Positions 16,849-26,592 of a DNA stretch of 64,000 bases are shown here, piece after piece. A program made the position numbers and the translations under genes. The notes below the pieces were generated by a model that worked only from the letters and a program-made list of their open reading frames with translations, searched no databases and was not told where the DNA came from. Each line of letters opens with the position of its first letter. Position 1 is the first letter of the stretch. The stretch comes from JASTVH01 sp042862465 (lineage in GTDB: Bacteria; Pseudomonadota; Gammaproteobacteria; Pseudomonadales; Oleiphilaceae), in assembly GCA_042862465.1 (NCBI GenBank), contig JASTVH010000010.1, positions 113,316-177,315 of the forward strand, given 5' to 3'.

Positions 16849-17922
16849 ATGAAACCAGCACCCGACTTCAAACGCATCCTGGAGAACCTTTCCACAGCCA
16901 TCCTGCTGTTGGGAAAGGATCTCCGCGTGCAATACGTCAATCCGGCGGCGGAGATGCTGCTGCAAACCAGCAACCGTCGGGTGCAGGGTGTGTGCATCAC
17001 CGACATTTTTGTGGAGAGCGACGAGGCCTCGGCGACCCTTCTGGAGTCCGCCAGCAGTGGCCACCCCTTTACCAAACGCGAGGCAGAGTTCCTCCTGCCA
17101 ACGGGTTCCCGGGTGCGCGTCGACTACTCGGTCTCTCCCTTCCCCTCAATCCCGGGCTACCTGCTACTGGAAATCCAGCCCCGGGACCGTCTGCTTCGAA
17201 TCACCCGAGAGGAAGAGATGCTGGCCCAGCAGGAAACCACCCGGGTGCTGGTGCGGGGAATGGCCCATGAGATCAAGAATCCCCTCGGCGGTATCCGCGG
17301 CGCGGCGCAACTGCTCGACCGGGAACTGGATGATCCCGCCCTCAAGGACTACACCCAGGTGATCATCGAAGAGGCCGATCGTCTGCGCAGCCTCGTAGAT
17401 CGTATGCTGGGCCCCAACAAGGCCGTTCAGAAACAGCCGACCAACATCCACGAGATTCTGGAACGGGTACGCACCCTGCTGGAAGCCGAGTCCAAGGGTA
17501 CCATCAAGTTCCAGCGCGATTACGACCCCAGTCTGCCCGAGTTCGAAGGTGACAAGGAGCAACTTATCCAGGCCTTCCTCAACATCGCCCGCAATGCGAT
17601 GGAAGCCCTGGAGCAGCACCCGCCTGCGGAGGAGCAGCCCTGTATCCAGTTCCGCACCCGGGCATTGCGCCAGTTCACCATCGGGCATAAGCGCCACCGT
17701 CTGGTCGCGCGGGTCGACATTATCGACAACGGCCCGGGCATCCCCAGTGAGCTGGTGCAGAACATCTTCTATCCCATGATCAGTGGCCGGGCCCAGGGAA
17801 CGGGCCTGGGGCTGGCGATCACACAGAGCATCATCGGCCAGCATCAGGGGCTGGTGGAGTGTGAGACCGAACCCGGCCAGACCGATTTCATCATTTTCAT
17901 TCCTCTGGAGCCGACCGCATGA
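16849..17922 (+). CDS. ntrB: Nitrogen regulation sensor histidine kinase NtrB
   Basis: Cytosolic kinase/phosphatase that controls NtrC phosphorylation under PII control. 357 residues, no membrane segment. A PAS domain occupies about 10-110 (ILENLSTAILLLGKDLRVQYVNPAAEMLL), the H-box RGMAHEIKNPLGG has His140, the N-box is IARNAMEA near 245, and G1/G2 are DNGPGIP and GTGLGLAI near 300-325. The last residue overlaps the ntrC start by four bases. It is transcribed from a sigma-70-like promoter bearing an NtrC site. Confidence 0.96.
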   Translation: MKPAPDFKRILENLSTAILLLGKDLRVQYVNPAAEMLLQTSNRRVQGVCITDIFVESDEASATLLESASSGHPFTKREAEFLLPTGSRVRVDYSVSPFPSIPGYLLLEIQPRDRLLRITREEEMLAQQETTRVLVRGMAHEIKNPLGGIRGAAQLLDRELDDPALKDYTQVIIEEADRLRSLVDRMLGPNKAVQKQPTNIHEILERVRTLLEAESKGTIKFQRDYDPSLPEFEGDKEQLIQAFLNIARNAMEALEQHPPAEEQPCIQFRTRALRQFTIGHKRHRLVARVDIIDNGPGIPSELVQNIFYPMISGRAQGTGLGLAITQSIIGQHQGLVECETEPGQTDFIIFIPLEPTA

Positions 17923-19349
17923 CCCTATCCTCCAATGTCTGGATCATCGACGACGACCGCAGTATTCGCTGGGTGCTGGAACGTGCGCTGAACCAGGCGG
18001 GCATGCAGCCCCGGACCTTCGCCACCGGGGACGAAGTGCTGCACGCGCTCGACCGGGAGCAGCCCGACGCCATCATCAGCGACATCCGCATGCCGGGCGT
18101 GGATGGCATCGAGCTATTGAACCAGATCGGCAACGACCACCCGGGGTTGCCGGTCATTATCATGACAGCCCATTCGGACCTCGATAGCGCGGTTTCTTCC
18201 TATCAGAGCGGAGCCTTCGAGTACTTGCCCAAGCCTTTCGACGTCGACGATGCCGTGGAATTGGTCAAGCGCGCCGTCGAGCACAGCCACGAACAACGCA
18301 AGAGCGCCAGCCAGCCTCACACCCAAAGTGCACAGTCGGCAGAGATCATCGGTGAAGCGCCCGCCATGCAGGAAGTCTTCCGGGCCATTGGCCGACTGGC
18401 ACACTCCAACATCACGGTGCTGATCAACGGCGAAAGCGGCACCGGTAAGGAGCTGGTAGCGCGGGCGCTACACAATCACAGCCCCCGAGCGGCGCAACCT
18501 TTTATTGCCCTGAACATGGCCGCGATCCCCCGCGACCTGATCGAATCGGAACTGTTCGGCCACGAGAAAGGCGCCTTCACCGGTGCCGCGGCCATGCGCC
18601 AGGGCCGTTTCGAGCAGTCCAATGGCGGCACGCTGTTCCTGGACGAAATCGGCGACATGCCCGCCGAAACCCAGACCCGATTACTGCGGGTGCTGGCAGA
18701 CGGCGAGTTCTATCGGGTGGGCGGAACAACGCCGATCAAGGTGGATGTGCGTATCATTGCCGCCACCCACCAGAACCTGGAAAGGCTGGTGCAGGACGGC
18801 AGCTTCCGGGAAGACCTTTTCCACCGCCTGAATGTCATCCGCATCCACATTCCCCGCCTCAGCGAGCGCCGGGAAGACATCCCCCGTCTGATGGAACATT
18901 TCCTCAAGGCAGCCGCACGGGAACTGGATGTGGAACCCAAGGTACTGCGTCCGGAAACCGCAGAATACCTCACCACCCTGCCTTGGCCCGGCAATGTCCG
19001 CCAGCTGGAAAACACCTGTCGCTGGCTCACGGTGATGGCGAGCGGCCGGGAGATTCATATCTCGGATCTGCCCCAGGAACTGGTGGCCCAGGAAGAGGAA
19101 GTCTCCGAAGGCGTTCAGAGCTGGCAGGAAGGCCTGCGCGAATGGGCCGACAAGGCCCTCAAGCGGGGACGTCGCGGCATCCTGGACGAAGCGGTGCCCG
19201 AGTTCGAGCGCATCATGATCGAAACCGCCCTCAAACACACTCACGGCCGACGGCGCGATGCCGCCAACCTGCTGGGATGGGGGCGCAATACCCTGACCCG
19301 CAAGATCAAGGAATTGGGGATGGGGGAGGAAGAAGAGGAACAGGTTTAG
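17919..19349 (+). CDS. ntrC: Nitrogen regulation response regulator NtrC
   Basis: Sigma-54 enhancer-binding protein, 476 residues. The receiver domain (1-120) has the acidic pocket DDD 11-13, phospho-acceptor Asp55 (SDIRMPG) and Lys105. The AAA+ domain has Walker A GESGTGKE (171-178), the sigma-54-contacting loop GAFTGA (218-223) and Walker B LFLDEIGDMP near 243. A Fis-type helix-turn-helix ends the protein (ALKHTHGRRRDAANLLGWGRNTLTRKIKELG). It should bind the two sites before glnA and the one before ntrB. It converges on mshQ with a small hairpin between. Confidence 0.97.
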   Translation: MTLSSNVWIIDDDRSIRWVLERALNQAGMQPRTFATGDEVLHALDREQPDAIISDIRMPGVDGIELLNQIGNDHPGLPVIIMTAHSDLDSAVSSYQSGAFEYLPKPFDVDDAVELVKRAVEHSHEQRKSASQPHTQSAQSAEIIGEAPAMQEVFRAIGRLAHSNITVLINGESGTGKELVARALHNHSPRAAQPFIALNMAAIPRDLIESELFGHEKGAFTGAAAMRQGRFEQSNGGTLFLDEIGDMPAETQTRLLRVLADGEFYRVGGTTPIKVDVRIIAATHQNLERLVQDGSFREDLFHRLNVIRIHIPRLSERREDIPRLMEHFLKAAARELDVEPKVLRPETAEYLTTLPWPGNVRQLENTCRWLTVMASGREIHISDLPQELVAQEEEVSEGVQSWQEGLREWADKALKRGRRGILDEAVPEFERIMIETALKHTHGRRRDAANLLGWGRNTLTRKIKELGMGEEEEEQV

Positions 19350-19355
19350 CTTAAG

Positions 19356-19378
19356 CGTCGGACTTCGGACATCCGACG
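19356..19378. terminator. Hairpin between convergent ntrC and mshQ
   Basis: Seven-base arms CGTCGGA (19356-19362) and TCCGACG (19372-19378) in a 37-bp gap between converging genes. No clear T-run flanks it, so termination is likely but not strong. Confidence 0.45.
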
Positions 19379-19386
19379 AACCGAAG

Positions 19387-22300
19387 CTAGTTGGTTTTTT
19401 CCCGCCAGTAAATGATGCGGTCGTGGCCGCGGTAGACGCCGAACTGTACTCGCGCCAAGGGATCGTCGTCTTCCGCGCCATCATTGTCCGTATCGACCCG
19501 CCAGTAGGCATTCACCGGCCACGTCACCGTCACCTCACCAGTATTACCACTCCCCGGTGCCTGAAGCACAAGTGGCGCAGTATCCTGAAGCATACCGCTG
19601 TTGGCCGTGCCACTTTGGGCGTTAACGCTCGTCGCAGGTGGCTGATCGGTGACATTGACATTGCCCGTGTTGTAACTCCAGCAGCTTTCATCCACGTGAC
19701 GCTCAAACGCCGTTCCATTCCATACCTGCACCTCGGCCGGCACCTCAATATCCCGTGTCTCCGGACCGTAGGCGTTTTCCAGGCGCAGACGCCCGTATCG
19801 GATGTCCGTGCCGATGGGCTGGATTTTTACCGGCAGATCCGAGGCGTCTACGGCAGCTTCGCCATCGCTCACCGCCGTCAATTGCAATTCCAGCGCTGCG
19901 ATGAAGGACGCAATTCGAGCGTTCGCGTCGCGATCGTAGCTGACGGTGTCCGCACCGGGTTGATAATCTACAGTGCCATCATCATTGCCGGAAAGTGACG
20001 GAGCACCCGCAGTGTAGGTTACCGTGAGTGGATTCCCTTGGGCTCCGGTCTGATTCAGATCCTGTGCAGGATCGCTGCGGGTGATCCCAGCCAGCGTCAG
20101 CTTTCGCCATCCTTCTCGATAGTTTTGGGTGACTGGCTTCGGGCCGCTTGCGGCATAGGCCACCGGCGTGAACCGAACCCGCGGCGCGGCGGCGAAGCCG
20201 AATGACTGCCCGGTATAGTTCATACCATTACAGTAGTCCGCAAAACTGCCCACACTGGGCACCGAGACCAGGAATTGATAAGGATGGAATCGACCCACCG
20301 CGCCGCTGCGCCCGATCAAGCTGATGCTGCGACCAAGATAGCTACCCGTAAAGGTCGCGGCGAGTTCAATGGACCCCACTTCGCTGTAAGACGCCGAACC
20401 ACTTGCCTCGCCACCTGAAAACCCGGACAGCCCCGCCAGCCCAACAAGGCCCGGGTCGGCCGGAGGGGGCGAGCTGGGGCCGGCTACAAGGTAGGCAGAG
20501 AGGTCAATGCCTGTATCAAAGCTCGCGGTTACCGCGTTGTCGCTTAGATCGACGTTATTGCTCAGCACCTGATCATCATGCCCATCTGGCTGCCCATCAC
20601 CGTCGCTATCATCCGCGGGCTGGTACTGTACAGCGCGGGCGGTGACGGTGAACGGTTGACCCGCGGCCTGGAACACCGGGCCAGCGGAGGTGCTCGCCCC
20701 CGGGTTACCCGCAACGCTCAGCGCCAGTCCGAAAGGACGGACAGCCAGGGCCGTACTGACACCGGACACGGATAATGGATTGCCCGACGCATCGACAATC
20801 AGACCCGAATCGGCATCTTCAAGATTCAACGCATAGTGCCCGACATCCGACGGCCCCAAGGTCAGAGCTGCAACCCCTTGATTGAAATTCACCGTCAGGT
20901 TGGACGATGGCGGCCGGCTATCCGGTGGGCTACCAAGCGTGCCGGCGCCTGCTGCCACGGAGGGCGCCACACCACCGGGATCGTCTGCCTGCCTACTGAG
21001 CCAGGCCCGCAGGTCAATGTCACCGTCATAGGCTGTAACCGGACCGCATTCCCCTGTGGAGGGATCGCGCCGCAATACCTCAGCCTGCAGGGCATGATCC
21101 CGCCCGGCAATGATGTCATCGCCGAAAGAGTCCGTAACACTGAGAACGATGGCATTCTCCTGGAACTGAATCGCAGCAGAATTCCCTGTCTGGCCACCCG
21201 TGTTGTCGGTGACACTCACCGTCAGTTCATCGGCCCGGCTATTGGCCAGGTCCAGCACCACTTCGCCACTATCACCACTGACAAAGCTGTATTGCGCCTG
21301 GCCATCATCGTCCGTATCCGGCTGTGGCGAGAGTGTGCCGCTGGCACTACCCTGTGCCCAGTTACCGTGCCCAGCGCTGGTTTGCAGGTCCACGGTACCG
21401 GTATATCCAGTGAGCGTGTTGTTGCCGGCGTCCTTCGCTCGCACGGTCACCTGTGTTGGGGCACAGACACTAGCCGTCGCAGGAGCAGTCACTTCAAAGT
21501 GATCCAGAACAGCGGCACAGGGGCGGGTCCGACTCAGTTCGCGCTGGATCTCTGTATCAGAGAGCGCACGGTTGTAGAGACGGACTTCGTCGATCTGCCC
21601 TTCAAACTCACGCCCACTGAATCCCTGGTCTGCACCGACCTGGAGCGGGTCGGTATTCTGTCGTAACGATTCACCGCTGTAGGCGCGACTGGCCCGAGTG
21701 ACCCCATCGACGACAATGCGTTGTTCTGCGTCGGTTTGGGAGTAGACAATGGCCACGTGCACCCAGGTGTCGGGCGAGATACTGTAGCCGGTTGTTTCAA
21801 ACTGCCTGGTCGCACCACCATCGGTATTCCACCACCAGTAGATCTCCCCTTGGCTGTTAACATGAAACTCGTAGTTTTCGTCCTTGGAAACAATGGTCTT
21901 AAGGCCGCTGGTGGGGATCGCATCGGCTTTGATCCAAGCCATTACCGTCAAGGCGTCGCTGAAGCTGTATGCATCATAGTGGCCGATGTCGAGGAACGAT
22001 CCTCCACCCAGGGTGGCCCCATAGCAGACCTTGGCCGGCTGCGACAACGCGCCATTGACGGCCTGACCGTTGCGCCCTGACCCCAGCCGTTCGACTACCT
22101 CACCCGCCGTGCCGTCCCAACTCGGCCCTTCCAGGGCGTAGACACCACGCAAAGTGAAATCCCGAGCAAAAGGTTGCGAGAAGGCCAGGAATCCAACCTG
22201 CTCAGTGATGTGGTTCAAATCGCGGTCATTGGCCCAGTCCTCCTCGATCTTCAGAGACACATCGCTGGAGGTCACACTGCATCTACGCAGCCACCCGCCG

Positions 22301-24237
22301 TTGTTGCCATCTCGACTGAGCTGAGCCCCTACAACCAGCGGCGGCTGTGTATAGCTCTGCAGGAAGCTGTAGGTATCACAGTTAACGGTACCGGTAACAG
22401 AGTTCCCGGTCAGCTGCGCCTCGCCCAAAACCGTGTTGCCTTCGTTGTCGGGAAAGGCGCCTATAGCGCCCGTCTCGATCGCAAGATAGGCCACATCCTC
22501 TGCCTGGGTGACACTACCGTTGCGTGTCTCAGCCCGCTCAAGCGCAACACGAACTCCATTGGCATTCAGATTTGAATGGGCCACGGTAATCCAGGGGTTT
22601 GCGTTGTCCGCTGGCGCCTGGGTCTCGTTGCGAGCTGTCTGCAAGGTGCTCACAACGGCTGGGACTGCACTGAAAGCGGTCTGGAAACTGATAGAAGACC
22701 ATCCCGTTCCACTGATCCGACTCCCCTGTCGCTCGGATACGGCGACTTTTCCGACTTCCAATTGCGTCCCGTCCGGAAAACTGTGTTGCCCGTAACTCAC
22801 CACCAGATAATGGACCGTAGTCGAAGGGTCGGGCTGATCGGTGTAGTTGCTCGGTGCCTCGGCCGGGAAGAGGGTAAAGCCCGTTGTGGTCACCTGGGAC
22901 ACCCTGACGGCGGACGGCTCCGGGTTATTGTTATCGCCCAGCACAAATACCGCGGGCGGCGCGGGATACGTTTGCTGGAAGCTGATACTCGTGGTTGCCC
23001 CAGCGTTAGCCTCAACCGTACCCGACTCCATCATGAAGGGCTGGTTTGCCGTAGCGATTCCCGTCAGGACCACGTCATCAATGTGCCAGTAATCAAAGTT
23101 GTTGCCGGAGCCCCGGGTTTGCCGAAAGCGAATCCGAAAGTTGCTGTGCAAGGCATCCGGCGGCAGCGAAAAATTGGTTGTTCCAATCTCGCCATTGATG
23201 CCGCTGCCGGGAAGCGATTCGATGGTTTGCCAGGTTCCGCCGCTATCGAGGTACTCAATCTCAAGATCCTCATTGGGCTCGGGGTTTTCACTGAAGCTGT
23301 CATCCCCACGACGCCACCAGTAGGACAAGTCGACCGATTGGTAGCCCGAAAGGTCGAAGGCTTTCGAGGTGACCGAAACGGTATCTTCACTCGTGAACAT
23401 TGAGTGCGTGGGACTTTGCGCGGTTTGTGTGGAGATTCCAGCGGTCCCGCCTTCATTGCCAACCGACCAATCCGCCCCGAGATTGGCGCGTTCAAAATCG
23501 TCACAAAATATCGCGCTGACACCGTCACAATAGGTCGGACCGGTCACCACGGCCTGCTGATCGAAATTGACGTTATCGATGCCGATATTCCAATCCCGCC
23601 CCCATTGAACATGGATCTCAGGCGCCGAAACATTAATGGCAAAGGTGGAGTGGTCTCCGGAATTCCCCGGCCCATCGCCATTGACCTGCAAGGGATCCAG
23701 CTCATAGAGCAAAGTGCTGTAATCGCCGTTGTAAATACGCAGCGTGCCGGTCAGATCCGCGCGAAACCAACCGGCCATTTCGATGCTATTGAGAATGACC
23801 TCGTAACCGGCGTCAGCCTGAAGTGTCAGCTCAGCGACATCGCCATCAATGCCAGAGAAGGCTATATCTCTCAGATCACCGTAATCCTTTCGCCAATACG
23901 CCAGGGATGGCCAGGTCTGCGAACTGTTGCCGTAGTCTTGTAGGGTCCGGTAGCTGGCTTGCACATTGGGTGTAAAACCGTTTCCCTGTTCATAATCGCC
24001 GTTGCCATCGCTTACCGCGGTGACATTGTCGCCATAGCCCTGCGGAATGGGATCGTAATCGTTGGCGGAAAACCCCTCGAAAATCAGTACCGTCCCGTTT
24101 GCACTCATCGAAGCCAGCATCAGGCACAGGAGGCTTCTGGCAAACCATGTGATCAGCGCCTTCATCGCCCCGATTTTTCGGTGTTGCGAACCGGAGACGG
24201 CGCGCATCGCGGTATTCGTCATCGCCTCATGCCCCAT
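19387..24237 (-). CDS. mshQ: MshQ-like giant exported protein of the MSHA pilus cluster
   Basis: Last gene of the pilus cluster, 1616 residues from ATG 24237, four bases after the mshP stop. The signal peptide MKALITWFARSLLCLMLASMS begins at the internal ATG 24165, which may be the real start. Domains in order (rough): a jelly-roll-like beta domain (50-235), a second beta-sandwich (240-395) with CDGVSAIFCDDFERAN, a region of about three H-type-lectin-like repeats (400-690; SGTVEANAGATTSISFQQ and GTGWSSISFQTAF), a LamG/concanavalin-like domain (700-905; FEGQIDEVRLYNRALSD), then an Ig-like domain and a long DUF6701 C-terminus (910-1616). MshQ of Vibrio is an MSHA cluster protein of uncertain role. 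The lectin and LamG parts suggest a surface adhesin or tip protein, which is inference. Confidence 0.88.
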   Translation of the reverse strand: MGHEAMTNTAMRAVSGSQHRKIGAMKALITWFARSLLCLMLASMSANGTVLIFEGFSANDYDPIPQGYGDNVTAVSDGNGDYEQGNGFTPNVQASYRTLQDYGNSSQTWPSLAYWRKDYGDLRDIAFSGIDGDVAELTLQADAGYEVILNSIEMAGWFRADLTGTLRIYNGDYSTLLYELDPLQVNGDGPGNSGDHSTFAINVSAPEIHVQWGRDWNIGIDNVNFDQQAVVTGPTYCDGVSAIFCDDFERANLGADWSVGNEGGTAGISTQTAQSPTHSMFTSEDTVSVTSKAFDLSGYQSVDLSYWWRRGDDSFSENPEPNEDLEIEYLDSGGTWQTIESLPGSGINGEIGTTNFSLPPDALHSNFRIRFRQTRGSGNNFDYWHIDDVVLTGIATANQPFMMESGTVEANAGATTSISFQQTYPAPPAVFVLGDNNNPEPSAVRVSQVTTTGFTLFPAEAPSNYTDQPDPSTTVHYLVVSYGQHSFPDGTQLEVGKVAVSERQGSRISGTGWSSISFQTAFSAVPAVVSTLQTARNETQAPADNANPWITVAHSNLNANGVRVALERAETRNGSVTQAEDVAYLAIETGAIGAFPDNEGNTVLGEAQLTGNSVTGTVNCDTYSFLQSYTQPPLVVGAQLSRDGNNGGWLRRCSVTSSDVSLKIEEDWANDRDLNHITEQVGFLAFSQPFARDFTLRGVYALEGPSWDGTAGEVVERLGSGRNGQAVNGALSQPAKVCYGATLGGGSFLDIGHYDAYSFSDALTVMAWIKADAIPTSGLKTIVSKDENYEFHVNSQGEIYWWWNTDGGATRQFETTGYSISPDTWVHVAIVYSQTDAEQRIVVDGVTRASRAYSGESLRQNTDPLQVGADQGFSGREFEGQIDEVRLYNRALSDTEIQRELSRTRPCAAVLDHFEVTAPATASVCAPTQVTVRAKDAGNNTLTGYTGTVDLQTSAGHGNWAQGSASGTLSPQPDTDDDGQAQYSFVSGDSGEVVLDLANSRADELTVSVTDNTGGQTGNSAAIQFQENAIVLSVTDSFGDDIIAGRDHALQAEVLRRDPSTGECGPVTAYDGDIDLRAWLSRQADDPGGVAPSVAAGAGTLGSPPDSRPPSSNLTVNFNQGVAALTLGPSDVGHYALNLEDADSGLIVDASGNPLSVSGVSTALAVRPFGLALSVAGNPGASTSAGPVFQAAGQPFTVTARAVQYQPADDSDGDGQPDGHDDQVLSNNVDLSDNAVTASFDTGIDLSAYLVAGPSSPPPADPGLVGLAGLSGFSGGEASGSASYSEVGSIELAATFTGSYLGRSISLIGRSGAVGRFHPYQFLVSVPSVGSFADYCNGMNYTGQSFGFAAAPRVRFTPVAYAASGPKPVTQNYREGWRKLTLAGITRSDPAQDLNQTGAQGNPLTVTYTAGAPSLSGNDDGTVDYQPGADTVSYDRDANARIASFIAALELQLTAVSDGEAAVDASDLPVKIQPIGTDIRYGRLRLENAYGPETRDIEVPAEVQVWNGTAFERHVDESCWSYNTGNVNVTDQPPATSVNAQSGTANSGMLQDTAPLVLQAPGSGNTGEVTVTWPVNAYWRVDTDNDGAEDDDPLARVQFGVYRGHDRIIYWREKTN

Positions 24238-24240
24238 GAA

Positions 24241-24684
24241 CTACTGCACCCGTACTTCTATCACTCGCTGAGCCCTGTCCGGCCCCGCACCACAGACACC
24301 CGTGCTTTCCAGTGTATAAAATGTCTGGCTACCCACCGTATCCGCCCGACAGCTGACACTCGCCGAACAGCTCGCCAATCCTGGCGACGACGATGAAAAG
24401 CTATTGCTGTAGATCGTGCCGCTACAGGCACCTGAACTGCCGGGGCCAATAAGCGTGTGGACAGCCGCCTGCGCCCCACTCTCCGCTGCGTAAAACGCTC
24501 GCGTCTGCTGAATGACGAGGCTGCGCAGCTCACCGCTGGTCTCCTGAACCTGGCTCATCGTGGCTACCAGCAAGGCCAGCACGGTAATAATGAATATAGC
24601 CAGGGGAAGGCCCGCCCCTCGCTGCCGATCGGGCGGCGACAAATGGGCTGATACAGCTGATTGTTGAGAGAGATTAGGGCACAT
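24241..24684 (-). CDS. mshP: MSHA biogenesis protein MshP (PilX-like minor component)
   Basis: 147 residues from ATG 24684, which lies inside the mshO stop region (11-base overlap); a longer upstream frame is the shadow of mshO. After RQRGAGLPLAIFIITVLALLVATM, an N-terminal hydrophobic helix, comes QQTRAFYAAESGAQAA, the PilX-type block of minor pilin-like proteins. Four cysteines lie in the C-terminal part (CSGTI, CSASVSC, CGAG). Its place between mshO and mshQ supports the name. Confidence 0.88.
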   Translation of the reverse strand: MCPNLSQQSAVSAHLSPPDRQRGAGLPLAIFIITVLALLVATMSQVQETSGELRSLVIQQTRAFYAAESGAQAAVHTLIGPGSSGACSGTIYSNSFSSSSPGLASCSASVSCRADTVGSQTFYTLESTGVCGAGPDRAQRVIEVRVQ

Positions 24685-25474
24685 TGCGAACCTGCACCTC
24701 CTGGGATACCGCGAGCGTCTCGTCGGATGCCTCATCGACCAGTGTGTACTGGAAAGCCACGACACCGTTGCGCGTGAGCGTGGGTGCCTGATAGCTGAAA
24801 TTGACGCTACCCACTTCCAGGCGGGCACCAATGACCGAGCGACCTCCGCCGAATGTGGTCGGCAAGTTGGCCAGAGTGCCCGCCGCCGTGCCGTTAAAGC
24901 CGTAGCCCTGATAACGGTACAAAAAAGCGCTACCACTGCCCTGGCAAAAGGTACGGGGCGAATCGATCAAAAAGAAACGCCGTGTGGGCGAATCAGTCAC
25001 AAAGCGGTGGTTGGCGTCCAGACTCACGGTTACCTGGCCACTGCCTGCCGGCACGGTGGCATTGGGAGAAACCACGCCGGGACTGGTCAAATCATAGGGA
25101 TTGCCCGCGATGGGATAGACCGCAATCCTGCCGCCTACATCACTGCCGGGGCGATAAGCCACCGCCTCGAAGGTATTGGCGGCGGTGTTAATGGGTACGG
25201 AAAGGTACACTGAGGCCGCTTCGATCGGTATCCATTCGATGCAGCGCCCCCCATCCAGTTCACGTACGCTGCCCGGCAGGGCATTGCGCAGGGCCCGCGA
25301 AACCTGGGCGTTGATAACTGCGGCAGCCTGTGCCAGTCGCTGTCGGACACTGTTGTCGATGGCACCCTGGGTAGACAGCGTGACAAAGCGGACCGAGATC
25401 GTCGCGACAATTGCCATCACGATGATGACTATGATCAGCTCGACCATGGTAAACCCGCGCTGCCGCATTGCCAT
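24674..25474 (-). CDS. mshO: MSHA minor prepilin MshO
   Basis: 266 residues. The type IV prepilin leader is MAMRQRG, cut before FTMVELIIVIIVMAIVATIS, with Glu5 of the mature protein present. The long globular part contains CIEWIP and FCQGSGSAFLYRYQGYGF. Its ATG overlaps the mshD stop by one base, and its own stop overlaps mshP. It is presumably one of the pseudopilin-like subunits that start or cap the pilus. Confidence 0.9.
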   Translation of the reverse strand: MAMRQRGFTMVELIIVIIVMAIVATISVRFVTLSTQGAIDNSVRQRLAQAAAVINAQVSRALRNALPGSVRELDGGRCIEWIPIEAASVYLSVPINTAANTFEAVAYRPGSDVGGRIAVYPIAGNPYDLTSPGVVSPNATVPAGSGQVTVSLDANHRFVTDSPTRRFFLIDSPRTFCQGSGSAFLYRYQGYGFNGTAAGTLANLPTTFGGGRSVIGARLEVGSVNFSYQAPTLTRNGVVAFQYTLVDEASDETLAVSQEVQVRNVP

Positions 25475-25995
25475 CAGAAATTCGCCTTGTAAGCCGTAAA
25501 GGTCATGGGTGCACCGGTGCCCGAGGGTGGTGTAATGGTGACATCAATGCGCTTGGCATCCTCGATACTGAATCCCCCACCCAGCTCGTTTCCAGCGCAG
25601 GTCACGGCCACGTCAATCGTGTAGCCGTTATATTCCGAGCCAATGCTACCGGAAAGGAATCGGGCGTTGACGCCGTTGATATCGTCGAAATCATCCACAT
25701 CGTCGTAGTCGCCGGCATTGGCGGCATTCTCGCCGCTTTCCAAACCGGTCACCGCGCAGGTATCGGAAGGGGGCTTGGCGCCGCCGTTGGGCACGCCGTC
25801 AGCCCAGCGTTTGGTGAGAATCTCATCCAGGTAGAGCTGCCCCAGTTCAGAGGTGCGGGCTTCCCACAAAACATCGGCACTGCGGCCCGCCATAAGTGCG
25901 AAAGCGCCCACCACACCAGCGACCGCCGCGCCGATAATCACGATGGTTATGACAAGTTCGACCAATGTAAGGCCTTGCTGGGTACGCATGGGCAC
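25474..25995 (-). CDS. mshD: MSHA minor prepilin MshD
   Basis: 173 residues. Prepilin leader MPMRTQQG before LTLVELVITIVIIGAAVAGVV; the usual Phe1 is replaced by Leu, while Glu5 is kept. The block EARTSELGQLYLDEILTKRW is typical of MshD/PilV-like minor pilins. Two cysteines (DTCAVTG, VTCAGN) may form the C-terminal disulfide loop. It starts three bases after mshC and overlaps mshO by one base. Confidence 0.9.
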   Translation of the reverse strand: MPMRTQQGLTLVELVITIVIIGAAVAGVVGAFALMAGRSADVLWEARTSELGQLYLDEILTKRWADGVPNGGAKPPSDTCAVTGLESGENAANAGDYDDVDDFDDINGVNARFLSGSIGSEYNGYTIDVAVTCAGNELGGGFSIEDAKRIDVTITPPSGTGAPMTFTAYKANF

Positions 25996-25998
25996 GTC

Positions 25999-26478
25999 CT
26001 AGGGTTGGCAACTGCCGGTATAGGGAAAGCCGGTGGAGGCGATGCACAGGCGATGGGAGCTTCCGCTCTGAAACACGACCTGGGTATTGCTCCCAAGGTC
26101 TGCCTCCGCTGAATAGGTCAGCGTTTGAGACCCGCCATTGGCGAGTGTCGTGCCGCCAATGGTCAGGGTCGCGGATGAATCTTTTTCCGCCGTCCGGGCG
26201 GTACTCCAGGTCGCTCCCTGAGCCAGCGAGAAAGTCCATTGCCCAGACGACTGCGAGATGGTCAGGGTCACCGCATTGGCGCTATCGGGATTCGATAGGG
26301 CGCGTTGCTGGGCGAGCAAGGCCGTAGACAGCAACAAATCTCTCGCGGTCAGAGAAGTATAACTGCTTTTGCTGGCAAACAAGCCGATACCGAGGGCCGA
26401 GACGATGCCAATCAGGATCATTACGGTCACCAATTCCACCAGAGTGAATCCCTGTTGTACCAAGTTGCGAGGCATCAC
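25999..26478 (-). CDS. mshC: MSHA minor prepilin MshC
   Basis: 159 residues. Leader MMPRNLVQQG before FTLVELVTVMILIGIVSALG. The segment SLTARDLLLSTALLAQQRALS follows the helix, as in GspH/FimT-like pilins. It ends with a Cys pair (LCIASTGFPYTGSCQP). It is first after the mshA terminator, so its transcription needs read-through or a promoter within 26479-26592. Confidence 0.9.
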   Translation of the reverse strand: MMPRNLVQQGFTLVELVTVMILIGIVSALGIGLFASKSSYTSLTARDLLLSTALLAQQRALSNPDSANAVTLTISQSSGQWTFSLAQGATWSTARTAEKDSSATLTIGGTTLANGGSQTLTYSAEADLGSNTQVVFQSGSSHRLCIASTGFPYTGSCQP

Positions 26479-26490
26479 CGCTCCTGGACT

Positions 26491-26525
26491 AAAAAAGCCG
26501 AACGCGGAGTACCGGGTTCGGCTTT
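26491..26525 (-). terminator. Terminator directly after mshA
   Basis: Stem AGCCGAAC (26496-26503) / GTTCGGCT (26516-26523) with a 12-base loop and an A6 tract that is a T6 run on the minus strand. It lies between mshA and mshC and would favour high mshA transcript over the minor pilins. Confidence 0.88.
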
Positions 26526-26592
26526 GATGACGTTAACCACGATAAAGGTTTGGCCAGCCCTTTATTTAGACAGTGACCACCGCTATCTCAAA

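Noticed and set aside
24685..24936. 84-codon N-terminal extension of mshP
   Set aside because: It lies wholly inside mshO in another frame; the signal-like helix starts after ATG 24684.
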